From: Bacteroidales bacterium
Lineage (GTDB): Bacteria > Bacteroidota > Bacteroidia > Bacteroidales > JAADJA01
DNA: 49,321 nt
Direction of reading: 5' to 3'
Assembly: GCA_016783885.1 (NCBI GenBank)
Contig: JADHVR010000020.1
Span: 1 to 49,321 of the forward strand
Position numbers and translations under genes: made by a program. Each line of letters begins with the position of its first letter. Within the stretch, counting starts at the first letter, position 1. Below are positions 9,665 through 18,488 of this stretch, piece by piece. The notes under the pieces were generated by a model. That model saw nothing but the letters and a program-made list of their open reading frames with translations, had not been told where the DNA came from and did not search any database.

Positions 9665-10777
9665 TTAAAAAGTAACACCGAGTCTGATATCAAAAAAATC
9701 AGCCACATGCCGGTAGGCTTTTAAATTTATACCGGTAAAGACTTTCTCGGAAATTTTGTATATCATTCCATATCTTTGATAAATAATATCCGTTCTTCTG
9801 TCGGTATTGTAAAAATAGAATCCTAAATCTATTGTTAATGCGAACCTTCCGAGAAGATACTCATAGCCTGCCATCACAGAACCCATATATTGCGCATTAT
9901 TATGCACACCGGTATATAATTTGTCTTTTTGTTTCTCGGATCCATCGGCTATCAATTCAATTCCTCCTGCCAAAGCTGATGACCTGCTAATTTGCTTACT
10001 AAGCTTTCCAAAAATTCCTTTTACAAAATACAGGTTGTCGTCTTCCGAAACCCCTTTGAATCCGACAAACAAGCCGATATGCCTTTTTAATTTCTTTTCA
10101 AAATGGATTTGGGTTGTTTGCTTTTTTTCCTGAAAATTCAGTGGTTTAGAACTGAAATCCAATCCTAAGCTGAACGAAGGGTAATTTAAGCCTTTGTTCG
10201 GCATCTTTACTCCCCCGTTTGAAATATGATTATAATTAAATGCAATATTGAATATCAAATGATTGCTAATTCTGATATTCAATGTTCCGTTCAACAGGAG
10301 AGCATACGAAAAGGCAGTGCTGTAACACAAATTATCCGGGTTGGTTATTTCATCATAAGGATTATTGTGATATGCAACTCCAATGCCCGGGCGTATTGAA
10401 AAAGATAATTTTTTGTATGCTTTTATAAATGGTTCGGCAAATCCGATAAGGTTTATACCAGTGCCTAATATTTCAGGATTGCGAAAATCCCAGTAATATA
10501 ATGACAAACCCAGTCGCGGATAACAATTACAATAATCGTACGCTTTGTTACTTGTTAAATGCCAGCCAAAATCAACCTGAATGCCGACAGGGTGTGAATG
10601 TGCCGCTTTTTGGATATCTTTAGTATGGGCAAAAATAAAACCGTAATGAAGCCTAACACCCGAAATGAAATAAGAACTTGACGAGTCACCTTTCGGATTG
10701 CTGTAAAGTGAAAAGTTTAAAAGTAAAAACAGAATACAAAAAAATGGTTTTCTAATTGCTATGTTTGCATAATTCAT
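9665..10777 (-). CDS. PagL-like acyloxyacyl hydrolase (outer-membrane lipid A deacylase family)
   Basis: The 370-residue product has a signal peptide (ends near FSLYSNP) and alternating beta-strand segments typical of an outer-membrane barrel. The motif NYNHISNGG (about residues 205-213) matches the His-x-Ser-Asn active site of PagL, which removes the 3-O-acyl chain of lipid A. In Pseudomonas PagL the third catalytic residue is Glu 14 residues after the His; here that position is Asn (GLNYPS). At 370 residues it is about twice PagL length, with a C-terminal half that also looks beta-rich. The start at 10777 gives a clean signal peptide and lies below the -7 box; the longer frame from 10861 does not. 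Confidence 0.75.
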   Translation of the reverse strand: MNYANIAIRKPFFCILFLLLNFSLYSNPKGDSSSSYFISGVRLHYGFIFAHTKDIQKAAHSHPVGIQVDFGWHLTSNKAYDYCNCYPRLGLSLYYWDFRNPEILGTGINLIGFAEPFIKAYKKLSFSIRPGIGVAYHNNPYDEITNPDNLCYSTAFSYALLLNGTLNIRISNHLIFNIAFNYNHISNGGVKMPNKGLNYPSFSLGLDFSSKPLNFQEKKQTTQIHFEKKLKRHIGLFVGFKGVSEDDNLYFVKGIFGKLSKQISRSSALAGGIELIADGSEKQKDKLYTGVHNNAQYMGSVMAGYEYLLGRFALTIDLGFYFYNTDRRTDIIYQRYGMIYKISEKVFTGINLKAYRHVADFFDIRLGVTF

Positions 10778-10815
10778 TTTTTTGATAATATTTAAGATTA
10801 GATGTTGTAATTTTA

Positions 10816-10823
10816 CAAATATA
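10816..10823 (-). promoter_or_regulatory. -7 promoter element of the PagL-like gene
   Basis: The minus strand reads TATATTTG, an exact TAnnTTTG match. It lies 39 bp upstream of the ATG at 10777 and inside the longer alternative frame, so it decides the start in favour of 10777. Confidence 0.6.
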
Positions 10824-10936
10824 CGATAAAATACGGGGAATAAAAGTTTCGTGAAAAGCACCTATTAACTTATAACAATTAACAAATAACATTATCCCTT
10901 TACTTTTTTTATTACTTTTACTGAAAATCATTACCC

Positions 10937-12241
10937 ATGACCGAGGAATTCCTTCATTATATATGGAAGTTCAGACTTTTCGATCAAAATATAAAGCTTA
11001 CAACAGGAGAGGATTGTGATATAATTGATGTGGGTAAACACAACAAGGATTCCGGTCCTGATTTTTTCAATGCGAGAATAAAAACAGGAGATACCATCTG
11101 GGCGGGAAATATTGAAATCCATGTTAAATCTTCCGATTGGTTCGTACATGATCATCAACATGATAAAGCTTATGATAATATAATTCTGCATGTTGTTTAC
11201 ATACAGGATAAAGTCATCAAAAGAAGAAACGGCGAGGTAATCCCTGCCATTGAATTAAAAGGTAAATACAATAAAACATTGTTCGACCGCTATAGCGAAT
11301 TCATGACGAACCGCAATTGGATTCCCTGTGAAAAAATGATATTTGAAGTTAACCGTTTTATCCTGAATAACTGGTTAGACAGGTTAATGATAGAAAGGCT
11401 CGAAAACAAAGCAGTTGAAATTGAAGAACAATTAAAATTCAACGAGAATAACCGGGAACAAACTTTTTATGAGTTCTTAGCCAGGAATTTCGGGTTTAAG
11501 GTAAATTCCGTTCCGTTTGAGTTGCTTGCAAAATCATTGCCATTGCTTTATCTTGGGAAACATAAAAATAACAAATTCCAGATAGAAGCATTGCTTTTCG
11601 GGCAGGCAGGGTTGCTGAGCAGGAGTGTAAAGGATGAATATTTTCAGGACTTAAAAAAAGAGTATAAATTCCTGCAAAAGAAATTCAGCCTGATTCCCAT
11701 AGACCCACACCTCTGGAGGTTTATGCGCCTGCGACCTTCGAATTTTCCAACTATCAGGCTTGCACAATTCGCTGATTTGATCTGTAATTCATCTCATCTT
11801 TTTTCAAAAATCCTGGAAGTTGAAAAACTGAATGATATGTTACAATTGTTCGATGTATCAGTTTCCGAATATTGGGAAGATCATTATACCTTCGGAAAGG
11901 TGTCCCCGAAACGAAAAAAAAAGATGGGAAGGAATACCATCAATTTAATTGTGATAAATACCATTGTGCCTTTTATTTTTATATATGGGAGAATAAAGAA
12001 CGACCAGAGATATATTGACCGTTCACTCAAGTTTCTTGAACAGATACCGGGCGAAACCAATGCAATTATAAAAAAATGGGAGGAGCTAAGCATGAGTACT
12101 CGCACGGCATTCAACACACAGGCTTTACTTCAATTAAAGAATGCCTTTTGCAATAAAAAGAAATGCCTTGAATGCAGTATTGGGAATGAATTGCTGAAGA
12201 AGGTTGCCACCGGTGTGTCTCCCCCAAATGAGGAAGATTAG
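10937..12241 (+). CDS. DUF2851 family protein
   Basis: The 434-residue protein matches the DUF2851 pattern: N-terminal EEFLHYIWKFRLFD, DSGPDFFNARI and GNIEIHVKSSDWFVHDH. The acidic and His residues in that block look metal- or nuclease-like, but that is only an impression. The C-terminal part is helical and ends in a CNKKKCLECSIG cysteine cluster that may bind metal. DUF2851 proteins are widespread single-copy genes of Bacteroidota with no assigned function. The gene is divergent from the PagL-like gene and converges on the OstA-like gene. Confidence 0.85.
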   Translation: MTEEFLHYIWKFRLFDQNIKLTTGEDCDIIDVGKHNKDSGPDFFNARIKTGDTIWAGNIEIHVKSSDWFVHDHQHDKAYDNIILHVVYIQDKVIKRRNGEVIPAIELKGKYNKTLFDRYSEFMTNRNWIPCEKMIFEVNRFILNNWLDRLMIERLENKAVEIEEQLKFNENNREQTFYEFLARNFGFKVNSVPFELLAKSLPLLYLGKHKNNKFQIEALLFGQAGLLSRSVKDEYFQDLKKEYKFLQKKFSLIPIDPHLWRFMRLRPSNFPTIRLAQFADLICNSSHLFSKILEVEKLNDMLQLFDVSVSEYWEDHYTFGKVSPKRKKKMGRNTINLIVINTIVPFIFIYGRIKNDQRYIDRSLKFLEQIPGETNAIIKKWEELSMSTRTAFNTQALLQLKNAFCNKKKCLECSIGNELLKKVATGVSPPNEED

Positions 12242-12296
12242 GTCAGGATTTCTTATTCTATATTCTTATAAAACCAATTCAACCGATTCAACCGAT

Positions 12297-13934
12297 TCAC
12301 CAAACAAATATATCCTCCTTCCTCATCGGTCTTCTATCTTCAATCCATTTAAAGCCTTTAAGGGAGAGGTCTTTTGGTGTGAGTTCATGGTCAGGATACA
12401 TGTGTGCATCTACATTTTTAATAGGGGTTACTATTTGAACTTCATTATCAGAAAGATAAATATTCATATCATTTGATGATGTTTTGTTTATTCCTAACAA
12501 ACCACCACTTTCTTCCCTCACATAAAAAATTGATTCGGCATTTCCAAAGATTTTTACCTTTTCCATTTCGTTATCCCTAAAATAACCTGTCATTATCTTT
12601 CCTTTTATCTGGTTAAATGTACTCATGCTTATTGTATCATCTATTGAAATAATAAAAGCAGAGTTGATCAGCGCCAGGGTATCAATCTGGTTATTACTTA
12701 ATGCAATACGGACAGAATCGGCAGTAAGCTGATTTTCCTCCGACCAGAGGACAGGCGACTTATAAAGAAAAATCGTAGAGTCGGCGAAATCATAAACCAA
12801 AGAATCGCACATACCCTGTAAGTCTTTCCTGTAAAATTTTGTCTTGTAATAACCCAAAAGATATTCAATATTCTGTGCACTGTCAAAATTTAGCCATAAA
12901 GTATCCGAGTGAAGGAACAAGGAATCGTTAATGTCAATAAGGATTGCAACGGCGCTGTCGGTTACAAAGGCATAACCGTCATTTTTCCTGAACTCCCCGT
13001 ATTCACCGAGTATGATCATATCCTGTACCGTATCAGTTAACGAAACGTTATAATAGGCTTCTCCATAATTAAGTTGCCTGTCGTAATAGAGGCTGTCTCC
13101 TCTCAGTTTTTGTTCTTCGGTTAGTATATATGCGTTTTCTTTGAATTGTGACTTGTCGTTGCGTGTGTCGTACCAGCCGTTTTCACAATAAATAAAGTTC
13201 TCGTCGCTGGTAATTATGGTCGGTCCGTAAAAGTAGGAAATATCTGTTTCGGTGTTGTACATCATAGTGTCCGTATTCATAATATAGCGCGGATTTACCA
13301 GGACTACACTGTCCCTGAAAAAAGCCTCCTTCCAATCGGTATAATAGTATCCGATTTTGCTTATAAGTTCGTTTTCCTTATCTACGATCCTTCCACCGGT
13401 ATGATAATAGGCAATATTTGTCAGGCGGTTGTACCAAAGGTGTTCAGTATATAATGTTGCCTTTTTATCAATAAGTATTACATTTTTGTGTAATTCTGCT
13501 ATCCTTGTATTTCCATTATAATTAAGCAGGTTGCTATATATATTCAGTGTGTCGCTAACTTTAATATGAACATTTCCAAAACCGTCGAAGCTATTGGTTG
13601 CCTCGTACAGGTAAGCGCTGTCGCAGTATAAATAAGTGCTGTCGTGTTTCAGGATGACATCTCCGATCAGCCGCTGTACTTTTTCACCGAGACGTTTATC
13701 GTATTTCAGGTCGTTAGCTCTGATTAGCTTGACTTTAGTGGGTTTTTGAGAATAAATGATCAGGGGTAAACTAATATGGAGCAGAGCTATTAGCAGAATC
13801 CTTATTATTTTATTTCCGGTATTAAACCCATTGAAAAGGAGTTTGCAAAGATTACTGAATGTAAGCATATAGATATTCAGCTTGTTAGTTGCGACGTGTT
13901 TTGCAAACATATTTTCTACGGGTTTAATATTCAA
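12297..13934 (-). CDS. OstA-like protein (LPS transport, LptA/LptD N-terminal type repeats)
   Basis: The 545-residue protein has a membrane or signal segment at about 45-63 (IIRILLIALLHISLPLIIYS). Repeated LptA/OstA-like beta-jellyroll strands follow, such as LIGDVILKHDSTYLYCDSAYLY and GFGNVHIKVSDTLNIYSN. In Bacteroidota this OstA-like protein is proposed to help carry lipopolysaccharide across the periplasm; that is inferred from fold. The first ATG lies 16 bp after the predicted transcription start, so it is usable although it makes a long pre-segment; an ATG at 13868 gives a more compact signal sequence. The gene is downstream of trmH but has its own promoter. Confidence 0.85.
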   Translation of the reverse strand: MNIKPVENMFAKHVATNKLNIYMLTFSNLCKLLFNGFNTGNKIIRILLIALLHISLPLIIYSQKPTKVKLIRANDLKYDKRLGEKVQRLIGDVILKHDSTYLYCDSAYLYEATNSFDGFGNVHIKVSDTLNIYSNLLNYNGNTRIAELHKNVILIDKKATLYTEHLWYNRLTNIAYYHTGGRIVDKENELISKIGYYYTDWKEAFFRDSVVLVNPRYIMNTDTMMYNTETDISYFYGPTIITSDENFIYCENGWYDTRNDKSQFKENAYILTEEQKLRGDSLYYDRQLNYGEAYYNVSLTDTVQDMIILGEYGEFRKNDGYAFVTDSAVAILIDINDSLFLHSDTLWLNFDSAQNIEYLLGYYKTKFYRKDLQGMCDSLVYDFADSTIFLYKSPVLWSEENQLTADSVRIALSNNQIDTLALINSAFIISIDDTISMSTFNQIKGKIMTGYFRDNEMEKVKIFGNAESIFYVREESGGLLGINKTSSNDMNIYLSDNEVQIVTPIKNVDAHMYPDHELTPKDLSLKGFKWIEDRRPMRKEDIFVW

Positions 13935-13957
13935 ATCTGAATTTGTTTAAGTGTTAG

Positions 13958-13965
13958 CAAAATTA
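13958..13965 (-). promoter_or_regulatory. -7 promoter element of the OstA-like gene
   Basis: The minus strand reads TAATTTTG in the 35-bp gap after trmH. Transcription start would be near 13950, 16 bases before the ATG at 13934. Confidence 0.5.
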
Positions 13966-13969
13966 CAAA

Positions 13970-14740
13970 TTATTTCATAAATCTTCTTCTGAATTCAGCG
14001 CAGACGACGGCTGTGGCTACTGATGCGTTTAACGACTCTGCCGTTTTAAATTTTGATGAAGTATATGATAGTATTGAGATTTTGTCAGTGATAAACGATT
14101 CAAGGTTTTTCGATATGCCCCTTGATTCATTTCCTATTAGTATGATGCCTTTCTCGTCTAATTCTGCCCTGTAAATGTTTTTTCCATCTAACATGGTTGC
14201 GAAAACCTTTATTTCAGAAGGAATATTTTGTAGATATTTATAAAGGTCAGTATAATAAACCTTCATTCTTGATATTGATCCCATTGTGGCTTGTACAACT
14301 TTCGGGTTATAAATATCAACACAGTTGTCAGAACAAATAATATAAGGAATCCCGAACCAGTCAGCCGTCCTGACAATCGTACCCATATTGCCCGGATCTT
14401 TGATTTCATCGAGCACGAGGATTAAATCGGAATAATTATTTGATGGAATTTTATTCCTGTCCGGAATATTAACGATTGCAAGCACCTTGTTAGGAGTTTT
14501 TAAAGCGCTTATTTTTTTTAATCCTTTTTCAGAAATTTCAATAACATTAATATTTCTTAAGTCCGGATCCTTTTGGGAATCAATCCAATCTTTTGTTGCT
14601 AATATTTTATCAACTATAAAAGAGCTGTTTAGCAATTCACTGACTATTTTGGGTCCTTCGGCAATAAATTTCTGATGGACATTTCGGTATTTATTCGTTT
14701 TAAGTGAATTAATGAATTTTACTATGCTGTTTGTAACCAT
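13970..14740 (-). CDS. TrmH/SpoU-family RNA 2'-O-methyltransferase
   Basis: The 256-residue protein carries the three SPOUT knot motifs: KDPGNMGTIVRTADWFG (about 115-131), LIGNESRGI (about 200-208) and SLNASVATAVVCAEFRR at the C-terminus. The N-terminal region (EGPKIVSELL) is the usual L30e-like substrate-binding domain. It methylates a ribose 2'-hydroxyl in tRNA or rRNA using S-adenosylmethionine; the exact nucleotide cannot be told from sequence. Length fits the family. Confidence 0.92.
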   Translation of the reverse strand: MVTNSIVKFINSLKTNKYRNVHQKFIAEGPKIVSELLNSSFIVDKILATKDWIDSQKDPDLRNINVIEISEKGLKKISALKTPNKVLAIVNIPDRNKIPSNNYSDLILVLDEIKDPGNMGTIVRTADWFGIPYIICSDNCVDIYNPKVVQATMGSISRMKVYYTDLYKYLQNIPSEIKVFATMLDGKNIYRAELDEKGIILIGNESRGISKNLESFITDKISILSYTSSKFKTAESLNASVATAVVCAEFRRRFMK

Positions 14741-14763
14741 TCCCTTTTTTTTAACTTACAAAG

Positions 14764-14771
14764 CAAAAATA
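14764..14771 (-). promoter_or_regulatory. -7 promoter element of trmH-like gene
   Basis: The minus strand reads TATTTTTG, followed by CTTTG. Transcription start near 14756 would leave a leader of about 16 bases before the ATG at 14740. Confidence 0.55.
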
Positions 14772-14817
14772 GTGATTTGATATCAATAACAAATAACAAA
14801 TAACAAAAATCTAAAAC

Positions 14818-14859
14818 TAATGGTTTTCTGCTATTTTTTTTTCTAATGGTTTTCTGCTA
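14818..14859 (+). promoter_or_regulatory. Paired operator-like dyads, copy 1
   Basis: Two copies of TAATGG-TTTT-CTGCTA (14818-14833 and 14844-14859) are spaced 26 bp centre to centre and joined by a T-tract. Each is an imperfect dyad, since CTGCTA is the inverse of TAGCAG. A second copy of the whole element occurs at 19164-19205 with the same spacing. The downstream core (AAAAGTTGCAAT) is also conserved between copies. The right-hand site lies where the -33 region would be, suggesting an activator site. The NarL-type regulator encoded between the two copies is the natural candidate to bind it; that is inference. Confidence 0.6.
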
Positions 14860-14896
14860 TGTTTATTTTAATTAAAAGTTGCAATTTTATGCCATA

Positions 14897-15217
14897 ATGA
14901 AAGATTGGGTAAGATTTGTTAAAAATATAAAAATAGTTAAAGGGGGAACAGAGCCTGATTTGCTGGCAATAAAGGCTACCGGAATTGCAGAACTCAATCA
15001 ACTCCTGGCACCTGTGCTTGTTTCTGCAAAAGATTATGAAAGTCCGCCTGCAGATGGCATTTATGAATTTGATTTTGTTTTGGGTACTACTACTGAAGAT
15101 GAATTAACAGATGTTGAGATGGAAGTGGATGTAGTGTTCAGATTTAAGAATATACCTGAGTGGGTAAAAGGAATAAAAGTGAATGCAAAGGAAAATTCAG
15201 ATATAGAATTGTTATGA
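14897..15217 (+). CDS. Small unknown protein (first gene of TCS-linked locus)
   Basis: The 106-residue soluble, acidic protein starts MKDWVRFVKNIKIVKGG and contains a beta-rich middle with many Asp/Glu (TTTEDELTDVEMEVDVVFRF). It has no signal peptide or membrane helix. ATG 14897 is preferred over the upstream TTG at 14879. Its last bases share ATGA with the start of the next gene, which implies coupled translation with that membrane protein. It lies 37 bp after the paired operator element. I recognise no family. Confidence 0.65.
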   Translation: MKDWVRFVKNIKIVKGGTEPDLLAIKATGIAELNQLLAPVLVSAKDYESPPADGIYEFDFVLGTTTEDELTDVEMEVDVVFRFKNIPEWVKGIKVNAKENSDIELL

Positions 15218-15747
15218 AAAGTAAGGTTGTTTTTAAAGTAATAGGAGTTATCCTTTTTTGTATAGCAATTACCTTTTTAGTTATTCAAATTGTTGATTTT
15301 TTTCGTCTTCCAACTTCTTATGAAGCAGAAACGAAATATCCGGGTATAGATTTTATTAAATACAAAGAATCAGCTTTACCTTATATTTATTTTTGGGCTT
15401 TAGTATTATTAGTTAGTTTTGGCATTGTTAAAAGAAAAAATATTGGCTGGATTGCTATTCAATCACTTTTTTTTATCGGACTTTTTGAAGTACTTTTAGG
15501 ATTCTTTTTTAGAAAACCAACAAGTATAATAACTGTTTATATTGTTGTATCGATTTATTCTTTATTTTTAATTGGGGCTTCTTTTCTGATTAATTTGAAA
15601 AAAGTCAGACTGTACTTTAATTTAAAATCAGAAAATTTAAAATATTATTATCCATTAGTATTGCTATTAGCTTCAATTTATTGGATTATTTATTTAATTA
15701 TTTTGAATGGCACATGGTATATCAGCGCATCATACGGCATGCCATAG
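15214..15747 (+). CDS. Unknown multi-pass membrane protein
   Basis: The 177-residue protein has about five hydrophobic helices: VVFKVIGVILFCIAITFLVI, YIYFWALVLLVSFGIV, IGWIAIQSLFFIGLFEVLLG, ITVYIVVSIYSLFLIGASF and YYPLVLLLASIYWIIYLIIL. It starts at the ATG that overlaps the previous stop codon by four bases, so the two are made together and may interact. No transporter or enzyme motif is visible and the family is not recognised. Confidence 0.7.
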   Translation: MKSKVVFKVIGVILFCIAITFLVIQIVDFFRLPTSYEAETKYPGIDFIKYKESALPYIYFWALVLLVSFGIVKRKNIGWIAIQSLFFIGLFEVLLGFFFRKPTSIITVYIVVSIYSLFLIGASFLINLKKVRLYFNLKSENLKYYYPLVLLLASIYWIIYLIILNGTWYISASYGMP

Positions 15748-15853
15748 AAATTTTTATATTGAAAAATACATTAAAATATTTAATTTAGTACCAAAATTAA
15801 TATAAACGAAAGGCGTCTTACTTATTTTTTTGTTTAACTTAAAATTTAAAATT

Positions 15854-16174
15854 ATGAACAATTACAAGCCTTATTCTTATTTGTACAAGACAACATCGAG
15901 ACCTGAAAAACTGAAATCTTGTTTTGTTGTTTGGGTACCAGCCGAAAAGAAATTAACTCTTCGCCCAGGAGATCCTTCAACGGTAGGTGACACTACTTAT
16001 ATACGTTATAGTGTTGGAAATGATGTAAGCCAGACAAGTGCACGCCAGGAAGAGTATGAACATGAGTTTAACTGGGACGGGAATCCACACGATGTTGTGG
16101 TTAATATTGGTACGGGAGAAGGTGGTGAAGGAGGTTCATCAACATTGGCTTCAGAAAATGCAGAGTTGGGCTGA
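15854..16174 (+). CDS. Small unknown protein with glycine-rich tail
   Basis: The 106-residue product (start MNNYKPYSYLYKTTSRPEK) lacks a signal peptide. Its middle looks beta-rich, and it ends in a flexible stretch TGEGGEGGSSTLASENAELG containing two GG pairs. It is followed within 25 bp by a stem-loop terminator. The start codon sits 107 bp after the membrane-protein gene, so it may have its own promoter; a weak T-rich -7-like sequence precedes it, but no exact TAnnTTTG. The family is not recognised. A structural, surface-bound or signalling role would be guesswork. Confidence 0.6.
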   Translation: MNNYKPYSYLYKTTSRPEKLKSCFVVWVPAEKKLTLRPGDPSTVGDTTYIRYSVGNDVSQTSARQEEYEHEFNWDGNPHDVVVNIGTGEGGEGGSSTLASENAELG

Positions 16175-16196
16175 TAGGATATATTTAATTAAACTT

Positions 16197-16226
16197 AAAA
16201 CGCCACCAGCTTTGAAGGTGGTGTTT
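16197..16226 (+). terminator. Stem-loop terminator after the small-protein genes
   Basis: CGCCACC (16201-16207) pairs with GGTGGTG (16217-16223) around a 9-base loop, extended by an AAAA/TTT flank, then TTTGTTT. It separates the small-protein genes from the histidine kinase, which would need read-through or its own promoter. Confidence 0.6.
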
Positions 16227-16258
16227 GTTTAGACAATTCATATAATAATAATAGCACT

Positions 16259-18379
16259 GTGTTGCAAATAAAAAAATATAATCTGATACTTTTGAGAATT
16301 GCAGCTATTTTACTGTTACAGATTTGTATTTTTACATTTTCTTCGAACAGCCAGTCTGCTATAAAAGTTGATAGTCTGCAAAGATTATTAGCAATACAGG
16401 AAAATGATTCTAATAAAGTGATTATTTTATTAGAATTAATAAAAGAATACAAAAATTCTGATATTGAGCAAGCTAAAAAATACTCCGATATAGCTTATGA
16501 CTTGTCAACCCGGCTAAATTATATTCCCGGGAAAATAGATGTTTTGTATGAAAAATGTTATACTCATACTTATGAAGGTTTATTCGACTCCGCTATTTAT
16601 ATAAATAATATTGCCATACAGCTTAGTGATTCAATTAATGATATAAAAAGACTTGGATATAATTATAATTTATACGGAATGATCCTGCGAAAGCAAGGGT
16701 TTCTTTCAACAGCATTGGATTTTCATAATAAAGCTCTGTCGTTACTAATGAAAGTCAATGATAAAAAAGGAATTGCAATATCTTATAATTCAATAGGAAT
16801 TATATATTATCAGAGAGCTGACTATGATTCTGCAGTTTCTTGTTACTTGAATTTAATTAAATTATCGGAGGCGATAGGATATGAGCAGGCATTGGCAAGC
16901 GGGGCAATAAATTTAGGAAAGGTGTACCTGGAAATCAGAGAATACAATAAAGCAAAAAGCAACTTTTTTAAAAGCATTGAAATAAATAAAAAATATAATA
17001 ATATCCGGCAAATAGGTTTAGCATTCAATAACCTGGGAATGGTTGCTTTTGGGGAGGAAAAGTATGGTGAGGCAATAAAACATTTTAACAAAGGTATTGA
17101 ATATTACGAAAAAATCAATAATAAGGTTGGTCTGGGATTTATTAATTCAAATATTGGCGCTTTATATACAGCAAAAGGGAATTATTCAAAGGCTCTTGAA
17201 GTATATAAGATAGCAAAAGATTACTTTAAAGAAACAGGAAGTAAAGAAGGTATATTATCTGTTTTAATAAACGAGGCTGTAGTATTTGAAAGATTAAAAA
17301 TATTTACAAAGGCTTTGGCAATTTACGATACATGTTTGACCATTGCAAAAGAAATAAAAGCAAAAGATGATTTATTATTGGTTTACAATAATATTTATAA
17401 AACTTACGAAATATTAGGAAACTACAAAAAAGCTTTTGAATACCAAAACAAATACATAGAATTAAAAGACACTATCTTCAACATAGAAAAATCAGGGATA
17501 ATTGCCGACCTGCAACTGAAATACGAAAAAGAGAAGAACGAAGCCCGCATTCTGGCATTGGAAAACGAGAACCTTCAACAAGACCTGAATTTGCGAAAAA
17601 AGACAAACCAGCGGAATATGTACCTGGCAGGTGGATCGGCTTTGGTTGTAATAGTGTTGTTATTGTTTGTTTTTTATCGTCATAAAGCCAGGAAGGATAA
17701 AATTATTGCAGAACAAAAGATCAGGCAGTTAGAAGAAGAAAAGAAATTGCTCGCCGCCAGATCAATTGTGGAAGGACAGGAAGAAGAACGCAAGCGTATA
17801 GCGAAAGAACTGCACGACGGTTTGGGCGTATTGTTATCCACAGCAAAAATGCATTTTACAACAATAAGTGATAAAAGTCCTGAAAATAAAGACCTCATCC
17901 ATAAAGCCACAAAATTACTGGAACAGGCATCGGGAGATGTGCGGAAGATATCCCATAACATGATGCCGGGTATATTAACAAAATTCGGTTTAAATGAAGC
18001 ACTTGAAGATTTATTCGAGCAATTAGACGAAAGCCACGGACTTACTGCAGAAATACAAATTAGCGGAGACAGAGAACGCCTCCCTGAAAATACCGAAATC
18101 ATGCTTTACAGGATCGTACAGGAGATGGTGAATAATACATTGAAACATGCAAAAGCAACCAACATATCGTTTACTATTAATTACCTTTCCGAGCAGTTGA
18201 ATATTCAGTATTCCGATAATGGTAAGGGATTTATTGTAAATGAAAAATTACAATCAAAATCCATTGGTTTAACAAGCATACAGTCCAGGATTGATTTTCT
18301 GAGTGGTAATTTATCCATTGAATCATCACCAGGTAAAGGAACCGTCTATTTAATTCAGATCCCTTTGACGGAGAATTAA
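16259..18379 (+). CDS. TPR-containing NarX-type sensor histidine kinase (HisKA_3)
   Basis: The 706-residue protein has an N-terminal signal/anchor (LLRIAAILLLQICIFTFSS), a periplasmic array of about eight TPR units (about 40-400), a coiled coil, a membrane helix (YLAGGSALVVIVLLLFVFY, about 460-478) and a cytosolic kinase. The HisKA_3 box is RKRIAKELHDGLGVLLSTAK, and the ATPase has VQEMVNNTLKHAKA and YSDNGKGF. HisKA_3 kinases pair with NarL/FixJ regulators, and one follows 109 bp downstream. The start is GTG at 16259 or TTG at 16262; no ATG fits before the signal segment. It lies between the two paired operator elements. Confidence 0.92.
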   Translation: MLQIKKYNLILLRIAAILLLQICIFTFSSNSQSAIKVDSLQRLLAIQENDSNKVIILLELIKEYKNSDIEQAKKYSDIAYDLSTRLNYIPGKIDVLYEKCYTHTYEGLFDSAIYINNIAIQLSDSINDIKRLGYNYNLYGMILRKQGFLSTALDFHNKALSLLMKVNDKKGIAISYNSIGIIYYQRADYDSAVSCYLNLIKLSEAIGYEQALASGAINLGKVYLEIREYNKAKSNFFKSIEINKKYNNIRQIGLAFNNLGMVAFGEEKYGEAIKHFNKGIEYYEKINNKVGLGFINSNIGALYTAKGNYSKALEVYKIAKDYFKETGSKEGILSVLINEAVVFERLKIFTKALAIYDTCLTIAKEIKAKDDLLLVYNNIYKTYEILGNYKKAFEYQNKYIELKDTIFNIEKSGIIADLQLKYEKEKNEARILALENENLQQDLNLRKKTNQRNMYLAGGSALVVIVLLLFVFYRHKARKDKIIAEQKIRQLEEEKKLLAARSIVEGQEEERKRIAKELHDGLGVLLSTAKMHFTTISDKSPENKDLIHKATKLLEQASGDVRKISHNMMPGILTKFGLNEALEDLFEQLDESHGLTAEIQISGDRERLPENTEIMLYRIVQEMVNNTLKHAKATNISFTINYLSEQLNIQYSDNGKGFIVNEKLQSKSIGLTSIQSRIDFLSGNLSIESSPGKGTVYLIQIPLTEN

Positions 18380-18438
18380 AATCTTATCATAATAGAGACA
18401 ATAATTAACTTTTTTAAAAAAAGGTGTAATACGGGCTT

Positions 18439-18468
18439 TTTGTATTTTATTCATTTTTTGTATTTTTG
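18439..18468 (+). promoter_or_regulatory. -33/-7 promoter of the NarL-type regulator
   Basis: TTTG at 18439-18442, an 18-bp spacer, then TATTTTTG at 18461-18468, followed by CACC. Both Bacteroidota sigma elements are present at normal spacing. The transcript would start near 18475, only about 14 bases before the ATG. The regulator can therefore be expressed without the kinase. Confidence 0.65.
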
Positions 18469-18488
18469 CACCGGAAATAATAAAGCCC

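Noticed and set aside
9720..10861. Longer start of the PagL-like gene at 10861
   Set aside because: It would put the promoter inside the gene and bury the signal peptide 28 residues into the protein.
14818..14859. Paired sites considered as CRISPR or simple repeats
   Set aside because: Only two units per locus, each a dyad, recurring at a second promoter with the same spacing; a regulatory explanation fits better.
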